Positions 51,416 through 61,604 of a DNA stretch of 64,000 nt are shown here, in pieces. This DNA comes from Meloidogyne chitwoodi (lineage: Eukaryota; Nematoda; Chromadorea; Rhabditida; Meloidogynidae), in contig JACZZP010000015.1 of assembly GCA_015183035.1 (NCBI GenBank), positions 744,001 through 808,000 on the forward strand, written 5' to 3'. Within the stretch, counting starts at the first letter, position 1. Every line of letters begins with the position of its first letter. Below the pieces are notes generated by a model, which saw only the letters and a list, made by a program, of their open reading frames with translations, was not told the DNA's origin and searched no databases. Made by a program: the position numbers and the translations under genes.

Positions 51416-52461
51416 CTAATAATTGCACCACATGTTACGACGGCGAATATCAGCCTTCTCTTCCTCAGTCAAATCATCCTAAAATTTTAAAGATAAATGA
51501 GTAAATAGAAAAAAATAATATGTAAAATTCTAGATATCTCATCAAATTATTTACAAACCTCAAGCCCAAATAACTCTCGAAGCTCTTCCGGTGTCTTATT
51601 ACCAATCAAATTTGCCATCGATTGGCAACCATAATAGTACTAAATTTATAAAATCTAATATTTACCTAAAATAAAAAAATACCAAAGATTTGATGTCCAA
51701 ATAGTTAGCAGCCTTAATCAGACTGGCTATATCCTCAGCATTGGCCTAAATGAACAAAAATATATTTATAAGGATTTATTTTAGTAAAAATCTCTAATCG
51801 GATTAACATTTGCTTTCACAAACTATAAAAATAACTAAACATTACACAGCCGTATTTAAATTTTATAATTTAATATTAGTAGTTATTCATAGGTTAAAAC
51901 CTTATTAAAAAATTCAGTTTCATATTCTGAAAAAGTAAGAGCTTTTCGCTGACGAGTGGCAGGATCATCCTCGATCTTGGGATCAGCTTTACCTAAAATG
52001 TCGTTTAAATCTAAAAAATTAATCAAAATTAACCAATATGCTCTCCCATCCATTCAACAACTTTCATGAAGGTTTTTGAATCAATACTAACGTTAAATTC
52101 AAAGCCTTCCAAATCTTTTGGTGACATGATGGTATCCTGGAAAAGGTTAAATTCCTCAATACAAATTATTTTGACCACGTAGATAGTCAAAATCAAAAGT
52201 TAAAAACAAGAAGTATAACATTTTAAAGTTTATACCTTGCACATATTCATAAAAACACTGCTTTGAAGAAGATGCGAAACACGAACAGGAACCAAAGCAT
52301 CGTCATTAGTTTTGCATGAAATCTATGAGATAAATATTTAAAATATGTGATTTCAAAGAAACCTCCAATTGCATTTGTTCATCATCAAATAAACACTCTT
52401 TTTTCTCTGCTTCTTCTCCATTAACCTCAGTATCAGAAACAACCTGCTCGCTATCAGACAT
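51416..52461 (-). CDS. skr-1: SKP1-related SCF ubiquitin ligase adaptor
   Basis: Seven exons from ATG 52461 (MSDSEQVVSDTEVNGEEAEK) to TAG 51416, about 180 residues. The BTB/POZ-like core shows CKTNDDALVPVRVSHLLQSS, the middle FNVSIDSKTFMKVVEWMGEH, then DDPATRQRKALTFSEYETEF and the F-box-binding helices NAEDIASLIKAANYLDIKSL, KTPEELRELFGLEDDLTEEE and KADIRRRNMWCNY (compare ...ENQWC in other Skp1 proteins). Skp1 links cullin-1 to F-box proteins in SCF E3 ligases. Nematodes carry many Skp1-related genes; this one keeps the core motifs. The acidic N-terminal leader of about 25 residues is longer than in yeast or human Skp1. Orthology to a particular C. elegans skr gene is not resolved. Confidence 0.93.
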
Positions 52462-53999
52462 TTTATTTTTTTAAAGATTTCTTTTTAAATATCTGTTAAA
52501 AATTTTAAAAATAAACAGTGTTAACTAAATAAGTAGAATTTTTGTTTCCTTTTTAAATTGAACATTTCGTAGCGGAACATGTGCCAATTATCGGTCATTT
52601 CGGTGCTAGTTAAATAATTATTTCTGTGTATTACTATATATTTCAATTTAATAAAAAGTTTAATTTTATTATTTTTTTACTTTTATTATTTTAGTCAACA
52701 AAAAACAATAAAATATTTATTTATTGTAATTTGATATGTCTAAAAAATATTAAAAAAAAATTTATTTCATTTTTACAAGAAAAAATAGTGCAACAATGTA
52801 AAAACAAATAAAAGAACTCTAAATTTTTTTAAATATAATATTTTTAACTGTTTTAAGGGAATAAATATTTGTTTTTTTTATTAAAATGTTATAATGATAT
52901 AAGGAAAAATTAATATTAGGCATTTTTTTTATAAAAGAACGTGAACTTTTACATATGTGGAAATTTTTTAATATAATATTTTTATTAAAAAGTATGTAAA
53001 TTTAAAATAATTGTAAATTGAAAATACGATTAATTTAGAAATAATAAAAATTAAATAAAATATTTATTCAAAAATCTTATTATTATTATATTTTGCATCT
53101 TTAGTCAATTTAAAATAATAAAAATTTAATTTAATTTTGACAAAATTAATGTAAATTTAATTTAGCAAGAGACAATATAATTTTTTTATAAAAAATTATT
53201 CTTAAGAAAAATCAACGTAAATAAAATCAGATTTTTTTTTTAATTTATGAAAAATTTGAAGACTTATTTTATATTCTTATTTTTAAAATATTTATTTTAT
53301 AATCACCTTAAAATATCAAAAATAAATTTAAATAAATATTTTATTTATTTAATAATCTTTAAAAAATATCAAAAACATCTCTTTTTAAATCAATATATAA
53401 ATTAATAAAAGTAGATTAAAGCGAGGATATATTATGTATATTTATTTATAATTATATAAAACTTCTTTTCTTTTTTTAGTGTAAACAAATGCCAGAGCTT
53501 TCCTCCACCCACTCGAAAAATGAGCAGCTAAAAAATAAAATAAAGATTTTTTGTTGTGGATTTGTTTTAAAGACAAGAAAAAAATCAACATGTTTAACAT
53601 CACTTTACTGTTCTTTTAGCATTCTTTTGTCTTCTTTTAACTAAAAAATCTTCTTTCGCGCATTTATAAGTAAATCAGTTAAAACTATAAGATTTTTTTA
53701 AAACGTTGCCAGATATATTTTAATAAATTTTTTAAAATAAAAATATTTTTAGTCAATACATTTTCAATTAAAATATTTTATTTAAATTAATATTTAGAAA
53801 CTCATATAAAAATTAAAAGTTATCTTAGCCTCGTAGATTACGAGAGAAATTTAAAAAAAATTAAATATAAGGCAGTAAAAAATTTAAAAATCCCCCAAAT
53901 AATAAAATTTGAAGTATTTTATTTAATTATATATTTTTTAATTTAGAAGAAAATAATATTAATATTTTTAATTAATTAATTGACTTTAAATAATTAAAA
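52462..53999. other. AT-rich divergent spacer
   Basis: Upstream DNA of SKP1 (minus) and troponin T (plus). 53475-53530 (GTGTAAACAAATGCCAGAGC, TCCTCCACCCACTCG) is less AT rich and could be regulatory, but no specific site is recognised. Confidence 0.5.
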
Positions 54000-55782
54000 A
54001 TGTCAGAAGAAGAATAGTTTGTTTTTTTTTAATTTTTAAAATAAAATATAATTTATTTTTAGTAGTGAAGAAGAGGAAGTTGAAGAAGAATATATTAATG
54101 AACAAATTACAACAAAACATACAGACGAGTAAAAATAAAAAAAAATAAAAAATATTTATTTTTATTTTATTTTAGTCATACAAAACGTAGTCGTGAAAAA
54201 ATAGATTTACAAGATGGAGAAGAAAATATGACTGAAGCTGGAAGGGCAATGCTTGTAATTTTTTCTTTAACTTTAGACACCTATATACTATTTGAAATTT
54301 AATTTTTATTAAATATTTAATTTTGTTATAAAATCTAATTTTTCTATTTTTTAAACTTTAATTTTTATTTAAAAAATTAAAAAAATAAGGCTGCCAAAAA
54401 ACGTTTGGAAGATGATGATGCTGCTAAATTACAAGATTATGAAGATCGTCGTCGTTTAGAACGTGAAAAAGAAGAAGAAGAATTAAGAATTTTAAAAGAA
54501 AAACAAGAACAACGTCGTCTTCAACGTGAAGAAGAAGAAAAAGAACTTGAAGAAAAACGAAAAGCAGAAGAAGAAAAACGTAAAATGGAAGAGGTAAAAA
54601 ATAAAAAATAAATTAATTAAAGTATTTTGTTAATTTATGTAAGAGAAATTAAATATTGAGAGATTATTTACTAAGGAATAAAATAATATATTATTATTTT
54701 AAAAAATTTCTTCAAATGAATTTTTTAATTTTTTTTAAATTTAAAGGAAGAACGTAAAGCAAAATTAGAAGCTCAACGTAAACAAAAAGAAGAAGAAAAG
54801 AAAAAAAGGCAACAAATGATGAGTGGAGGAATACCTTTTGCAGTTGGAACACGTTTTTTATTTAAAATTAAATTTAAAAAAATAATAAAATATTTTTAGC
54901 AACTGGAGGACGTAATTTTATTTTACCAGAAAAGAAAAAAGATCAAAGTGAAAAATTTGGAAATATTGTACAGGCTAAACAAGTAAATAATTAAATATAA
55001 TAAATTAAATATTTATTTGAATTTAAATATATTTTATATTTTTAAAGGAAATGGGAATGACAAAAGATCAACGAGAAGAAGCAAAAAAGAATTTTGTTGC
55101 TCAAGTAATGAAACAATTGGGTGACTTAACTTCTTTAAGTGGATTAGAATTAAAAGTTTATTATTATTTTAAATAATTAATTAAAATATTTAAAAAAGAC
55201 AAAACTTAAAGAAATGCATAATCGAATATGTAAATTAGAAGCAGAAAAATATGATTTGGAAAAAAGACTTCAAACACAAGAATATGATGTAATAATATTT
55301 AATTTTAATTAATTAATTTATTAATCTAGTTAAAAGAATTAAATGAAAGACAACGTCAAATAAATAGACAAAAATTACAATCAAAAGGAATGGACCCTAA
55401 TTCAGCAAATTCACGATATCCTGTATAATTATTTTATAAAATTTAGAATTTAAAAAACAACTTTTTTCAGCCAAAAGTTGCCATTTTTAGTAAATACGAT
55501 CGTCAAATTGATCGACGAAATTTTAAAGAAAGAAAATCACTTTATGATAAGGTAATTAAAATAATTTAAATTAATTTAAATTATTTTTAGAAAAATGCTT
55601 TTCCCTGTTTTCCAAATATTCCACCACCTACAACAATTTTAGAATTTAAATTATTAAATGATGGAGAAAATAAAAGTCCTGGAATTGAAGAAGAAGATGA
55701 ACCAGAAGAAACTGAAAATAAAGAAAATGAAAAAGAAGAAGAGGAAGTGGAAGAAGAAGAAGAGGAAGAGGAAGAAGAATAA
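54000..55782 (+). CDS. Troponin T
   Basis: Eleven exons from ATG 54000 ([16 protein letters not shown]) to TAA 55782, about 370 residues. An acidic N-terminus is followed by a long Glu/Lys/Arg coiled coil ([40 protein letters not shown]). The tropomyosin/TnI/TnC-binding part is [60 protein letters not shown] and [20 protein letters not shown]. The protein ends in a poly-Glu tail, a known feature of invertebrate troponin T. It anchors the troponin complex to tropomyosin on thin filaments in muscle. The first coding exon is only 17 nt. Codon use is strongly A/T-ending. Family identity is clear; which nematode paralogue (mup-2 or a tnt gene) is not resolved. Confidence 0.93.
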
Positions 55783-56161
55783 TTAAAATAAATAAAATTA
55801 GAGAAAAAAAATTATTTTTTTAAACTTATTTAACAAATAAAAATTTGAATTTGTTTAAAAAAACACTTAAAAATCTTATAAAATAAATAAGTAAAAATAT
55901 TATTAAATTAATTTAATATATTAAAAATTAAAAAATAAATTTTAAAGAGAAAAAAGTTTGTTTAAAATTATATTTAAATTAAAGCTTTTATAATTTTATT
56001 TAAAAATATGTAATAGCCTAAAAAAATAAAATTTAATTTTTGTGTTAATTAATTAATTTAAATTAATATTTAATAAAATAATGAATCATTCATTATACAT
56101 TAATTATTAAATTATATATAAAAATATTATTTTAATTTTATTTAATTACTTATTAATTAAA
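55783..56161. other. AT-rich spacer
   Basis: Troponin T 3' end and upstream DNA of the first Kunitz gene; no other feature seen. Confidence 0.6.
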
Positions 56162-57243
56162 ATGTTAATATTTTTAAATATTTTATTAAAAATATTTTTA
56201 ATAATTATTTTATTAAATAAAGTTATTTTAAATAAAATAACTTTAGAAGAAGCTAAAAATAAATCTTTAATTCCATTTTTAGATGATTTTTGGTTAATTT
56301 TATTTATTTTTTATTTTTTTATTAAATTATATTTTTTAGTGAACCAAAATTTAAAAATTATTATAGAACTTGTAAATATCCTTATGATAAAGGTTATGAA
56401 TGTTATGATGGATTGACTACAAATACATCTGGAATTAAAGTATATTATTTTTTAATAATTAATAATAAATGAAAGTATTAGGTATTATTATTACCTACAT
56501 ACATATACATATTTAAATTAAGTAAAAGATTCTCTCTTTAAAAAAATTATTGAAAGATTAAAAATAATGTCCTCCTATTAGAATAATTATAATATTATAT
56601 TAGATATTACTTATATTTTGGTATTTTTATATTTTATTAAAAATATTTAATATATTTTTAATATTATTTTAATATTACTAAAAAATATTTATTTAATTTA
56701 ATAAATTTAAGTGGTATTTTTATGAAAAATATCAAAAATGTCTTCCATTTGGTTATAAAGGTTGTGGGGGTAATGGAAATAGATTTAATACTAAAAGAGA
56801 ATGTGAAGATAGAAGTCATTCATGTTATTGGAGTTTGTTTATTATTTAATAAAACAAAATAATATTTTTTAAAGCTGACTTTGAAAATCGTAAACTTAGA
56901 TGTAATTATAAAAATGATGAAGTTTATCATGGAACTTGTGAATTTTCATTTCATCATCAAAAATACATAAAGGAATGCCCAATGGGTTATAAATGTGAAT
57001 CAGGGTTTGGTGGTGGCTACTGTTGTAATATTGAAAATATTAGTAATATTTTTTAAAATAAATTTATAAATAATTAAAATAATTTTAAAAGAAATATATG
57101 AAAAAAATACTGATAAAAAACCAAAATGTAAAAATGGTAAAAATCCTTCTTGGTATTATGGTATTTCTTGTGATGATGAATTTTGTTCAGAAAAAGAAGA
57201 ATGTATTCAATTAGAAATATTTGCACATTGTTGTCCTAAATAA
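56162..57243 (+). CDS. Secreted Kunitz-domain protein, copy 1
   Basis: Five exons (56162-56292, 56340-56439, 56712-56832, 56875-57042, 57092-57243) give 223 residues. The hydrophobic N-terminus MLIFLNILLKIFLIIILLNK is a signal peptide. A single Kunitz/BPTI domain follows: TCKYPYDKGYECYDG, WYFYEKYQKCLPFGYKGCGG, NGNRF and ECEDRSHSC, with the WYF and YKGCGGN signatures. After it come two Cys-rich modules, CNYKNDEVYHGTCEF...CPMGYKCESGFGGGYCC and CKNG...SCDDEFCSEKEECIQLEIF...HCC, the pattern of nematode lustrin-like Cys-rich domains. Such proteins are extracellular and often act as protease inhibitors or cuticle components. The P1 region is Gly rather than Lys/Arg, so trypsin inhibition is not assured. 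It has a tandem paralogue at 57956. Confidence 0.87.
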
Positions 57244-57955
57244 ATTTAAATGTTAAAATAAATATATTTAGAAGCAAATATACATACTTTAAAATAAAAA
57301 TAATATCAAATAATCAAAAATTTAAAATTTAAAAAATATATAAATTTATTTATTTCCCAAATAAACAAACATTAAAGTACTTTTTTACTCTTTTTTCTTT
57401 TATTAAACATTAAAAACCTTTTTTTTGATCAATAAAATAAAAGAAAACTTTTATTTATTAAACCTTTTTATTTTTGCTAATCAGAAACACTCAAAGGTAA
57501 ATATTTTTAGAAATAATAAAAAATAAATAATTTAATTATTTATTAATTTTAAGAAAATGTGTCCTTCATTTTTGCAAAAATTAAATTTATTAAAATTTAA
57601 TAATTAATTTGTTCTCTAATAAATATTTATTTATTTTTCGCTTATTTTTTGCAATACCTAATTTTATTCAAAAATAATGATTTATTATTATTATTTATTT
57701 TTTAAATTTTAGTAATTAATTAATTAATAAGAAATTGTTTATATTATCGAAATTATTTAAAATAAAAAAAATATTTTATTTATTATTCATTTTTAATTTT
57801 CTCAGTTTATTACTCATTTTAAGCAAAATTTATTTATTTTATTAATTTATTGAATTATTATAAAAACATTTTTTTGATTAAGAATTAATTTTTTAATTTT
57901 GTATAAATTTATTTTAATTAATTATTTTATTTTTAATTTTTTAGATAATTCAAAA
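57244..57955. other. AT-rich spacer between tandem Kunitz genes
   Basis: Only A/T-rich sequence; no remnant of an intervening gene detected. Confidence 0.55.
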
Positions 57956-58982
57956 ATGCAGCAGAATTTATTATTAAATTTATTTTTTTATTTAAAATTT
58001 TATAAAATAATTATTTTTACAATTATTATACCTTTGGTATTTACAAAAATAATAAATGAATGTAATTTATGGTAAAATATTAATTAATTTATATAAATTT
58101 ATTTTTAAAAGTAATAAATCACCATCTACTAAATTAATTAATTCACCAATAAATAATAATAAAAATGATTTAATTATTTCTAATAAAATATGTCGACAAC
58201 CTAAAGACAGAGGAATTACTTGTGAAAATAAAAAAATGATTAATGAAAGTGAAATACAAATTAAAGTATTTTAATTTTTAAAAAATTATTTTTTAAAAAT
58301 ATTTTTAAGTGGTATTTTGATGAAGAAACTCTTCAATGTTTAGCTTTTGGATATAAAGGATGTGGAGGAAATGATAATAAATTTTCTTCAATATTTGAAT
58401 GTAAACAAAAATGCCCATTACCAAGTAATTAATTAATTATTATTTAATTTTTTAAATAAATAAAAGAATTAACTTAAAATAATTATTTAATATAGAAAAC
58501 ACCCATATATTTCACAAAATACAAAAATGAATTTCCATTTCTTCAATAACAAATATAAATTTAAAAAATAATAATAATAATTAATTAATTAAAGTGGATT
58601 ATGGTGGTTGTTCAGGTCATAAACCTTCAGCTATTAATTCTAAAGGACAACAAATATTTTGTTCAGGACATCCAAATATGGTCATAGAAAATTGTCCAAA
58701 AGGTTATCGTTGTCAAGGAATGGCATTCTTTTCAATTTGTTGTGAAATTAAAAATGAAGGTAAATTAATTGATATTTAATTAAAAAATATTTTTATTTTT
58801 TTAAAGAAATTTATCATAAAAATTTCAATCCAAAATGTGCCAATGGAAAACAACTTTATCAAATTAATGATGAAATAAATAAATGGAAAATTAATTATTT
58901 AGGAAAATCTTGTAATGATAAATTTTGTCCTTTAAATTCAGATTGTGTTCAATTAGAAATATTTTCACATTGTTGTTTTTAA
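57956..58982 (+). CDS. Secreted Kunitz-domain protein, copy 2
   Basis: Five exons (57956-58071, 58112-58265, 58310-58424, 58595-58759, 58807-58982) give 241 residues. I chose ATG 57956 because it adds a hydrophobic leader (YKIIIFTIIIPLVFT) and ends in phase at TG/GTAAAA; the next ATG at 58056 would lose the signal peptide. The Kunitz domain reads ICRQPKDRGITCENK, WYFDEETLQCLAFGYKGCGG, NDNKF and CKQKC. The rest parallels copy 1: GGCSGHKPSAINSKGQQIFC, CPKGYRCQGMAFFSICC and SCNDKFCPLNSDCVQLEIFS with a final HCC. Module order and exon phases are conserved between the copies, so they arose by tandem duplication. The Asn/Ser linker before the Kunitz domain is specific to this copy. The role is inferred to be extracellular. 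Confidence 0.87.
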
Positions 58983-59584
58983 ATTCTTTTTAGAAAATTA
59001 ATTTTAATTTAATTAATTAATTGAATTAAAATTTAGTTATAAATTAATTTTAAAAAATTTATATATTTTATTATAGTAGGTTTTGTATTTATTTTAATTT
59101 ATTTAGAATTTAATAATTATAAATTTTTAAATAAAATATATATTTACATATTTTCCATTGAATTTTATAATAAAAATAAATATTAGAATTATTTTTTATT
59201 CTCAAAAAGTGTTTGTTTGTTTATTATTTGTGTTAAAATATATAAACAGAATTTAATAAATTATTTGTTTTTAAAAAAGAAATTATTAAGTTATATAAAT
59301 AGTATATAAGTTTTAAATTTCTAAAAATACATTTAATTCTGAAATAAATAAAAATCAGAAATTTTGTACATTTTAGTGTTTTCTAAAATCAGAATTTCTG
59401 TAATTATCAGAAATAAATCTTTTCATAAATTAATTCTTTTTTAATAAAATAAAAATCAGAATTAAAGAGAAAATTCTTAGTTTCCTTTGTAAATAAAATT
59501 AACTCAAAATAAATTGTATATTATGGACAAAATTTTAAAAAATCCAAATAAAATTAATTTTAATAAATTAAAAAATATTTTTTT
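58983..59584. other. AT-rich spacer
   Basis: Contains near-repeats of ATCAGAAATTTTGTACA-like and AAATCAGAATT-like words at 59335-59465; too AT rich to call. No gene. Confidence 0.45.
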
Positions 59585-59893
59585 TTAATTTTCAAATAAA
59601 TCATTATCCAATTTGTCCAAATGACACGAATCAAGAGAAAGAATTTCCAAATTAGAAAGAGATGAGGATAATATCTAATAAATATATTTTAATTTAAATT
59701 AAATTTAAAAACTTTTTTAGAAATTTTTAATTCTCGGTTTCCATCAAGAACTAATTTTTTTAAGTTTTTAAGGTTATCAAATACTCCATCATCTAATTTA
59801 CCTTAAATATATTCTAATTAAATTATTTAAAATTTTTGTTAAAAGAAAATACTGAGAAAATTGTCGTCCAAATAAAGTTGATGTAATGATCCA
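59585..59893 (-). pseudogene. Leucine-rich-repeat gene fragment
   Basis: Three short exons join in phase on the minus strand: GSLHQLYLDDNFL, then KLDDGVFDNLKNLKKLVLDG + NRELKIS, then SLSNLEILSLDSCHLDKLDN + DLFEN and TAA at 59585. Each carries the LRR pattern L-x-x-L-x-L-x-x-N/C. Upstream of 59893 I find no further repeats, start codon or signal peptide, so this is either the 3' end of a gene whose 5' exons are lost, or a very small remnant. It faces the SPRY gene across 330 nt. Confidence 0.55.
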
Positions 59894-60221
59894 CTAGAAA
59901 AGAGAAAAATAGGTAAATATTAATTTTGTCCTTTTGATTAATTTTTGTTAAATAAAAGAAGAAAAAAAGGGTGTGTCTTCATTGACCTTATTTTCTATTT
60001 TACATGGATTCTTTTAAAAATATTAGTTTAAACCTTTTTTTCTTTATTTTATTCAAAAATATTCCCCAAGAATTAAGAAAATTTATTCAAAAAAAATAAA
60101 TGAATTATTTTCATTTTTGAGATAAATATGTCCAAATTTATTTTGATTAAAAATTTATTTTTTTAAAATTATTTTAAATTTAGAATAAATAAATTAATTT
60201 ATATTTAAATCATTTTTTTAA
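59894..60221. other. AT-rich spacer
   Basis: Between the LRR fragment and the coiled-coil/SPRY gene. No exon seen. Confidence 0.5.
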
Positions 60222-61604
60222 ATGAGTGAAAAATTATCAAATTCTTTTAATGATTTATCAACTGTTGATTCTTGTTGTTGTTCTACACAATGTGTTATTG
60301 ACAATTTTAATCAACGTTTACAAAGTTTAGAGGTAAAATAAATATTTTTAAATATTTTATTATCATTTTTAAGTCTTTTTAAAAATATTTAATAAATTAA
60401 AAATAATTTAAATTTTAAGGAAATATTAAATAAAAATGTTGAAGACAAAAAAGAACAAAATATTGAATTTAAAGAGAAAAATGAAGAAAATAAAGAAATT
60501 GAATTTGAAGAAAATAAAATATTTAAGAAAAAACTTGAAATTATTCAAGAAAATGAATTAAAACAATTTAATGAAAATAATAAATTAATTAAAGAAAATA
60601 CAAAATTATTTAAAAATTTGGAAGATTTAAATATTGAAATTAAAAAATATAAAGAAGAAAAATTAAATAACGAACAAAAATTTAATTATTTATTGGATTG
60701 GATTGAATTAATGAATTTTGGAATTTTAAAGAATACAATTTTGGTTATTTATTTTTAAATAATTATTTTGGACATTTTAAAATAATTAATTAAAAATTAA
60801 AAAAATATTTAAATTTAGGAACAGCCATCACTTGGTGAAAAAATAGATTTATTAATTTTTAAATTAGAACAATTAAATAAAGAAAATGATAATAAAGTGG
60901 TAAGTTTTTTGAAAAAAACTTCTTTAAAATTAAAAAATTTTTTTAAGCTTTTTATTCCACTTTCAAATAAAATTGATCTACCAGGAAAGATTGATGAAAT
61001 GTCTTCTTTTATTAGTATTGAAGAGGATGGAATATTAAAATATAATTTTTCAGAAAAGAAGAATTATAGTTTAATTGTTTATGGTCAAAATTCATTTAAA
61101 AAAGAATTAAGTTGTGGTTGTCTTAATATTTTATTTTATTTTGAAATAACAATGATTAAAGAAATATCTTATAAAAGGTAAATAATTTAATTTTAATTAT
61201 TATTATTATATTTTTTAGTTGTAATGCTTCTATTGGTGTTGATGATAATAATTCACATATTTATTTATCTAATGATAATACTATTTTTGTTAATAATAAA
61301 AGAAAATCTTTTCAAAAATTTCATTGGAAAGATAATGATATTTTTGGTTGTGGACTTATTTTTAAGTCAAAAAAAGGATCAGAACCTTTCCTTTTTTTAC
61401 TAAAAATGGAATAAAAATTGGTTATTATTTAATTTTAATTTAATATTCTTATTTTCAGGCAAACGGATTTTTTTAAAAGAAAATGTTAATAATCTGCGTC
61501 CATATATTATGGTTAATCAGATTTCTTTGGAAACTAATTTTGGAAATGATCTTGGCAATAATCCTTTTTGTTATGATGTTTCCCAAGCTTATCAAGTTTT
61601 ATAA
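60222..61604 (+). CDS. Coiled-coil plus SPRY/B30.2 protein with apparent frameshift
   Basis: Exons 60222-60332, 60420-60743, 60819-60899, 60948-61177, 61219 to about 61420, and 61459-61604. The N-terminus (MSEKLSNSFNDLSTVDSCCC) has no signal peptide. Exon 2 is a Lys/Glu/Asn coiled coil. The C-terminal part is a SPRY domain: NILFYFEITMI, NASIGVDDNNSHIYLSNDN, FHWKDNDIFGCGLIF, FFTKNG, IFLKENVNNLRPYIMV and NFGNDLGNNPFCYDV. Reaching FFTKNG from FGCGLIF needs one extra base in the T run at about 61391-61398; as given, the frame stops at 61410. SPRY domains bind proteins, and plant-parasitic nematodes have expanded families including secreted effectors, but this one lacks a leader. It may be a pseudogene or carry an assembly error. 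Confidence 0.7.
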
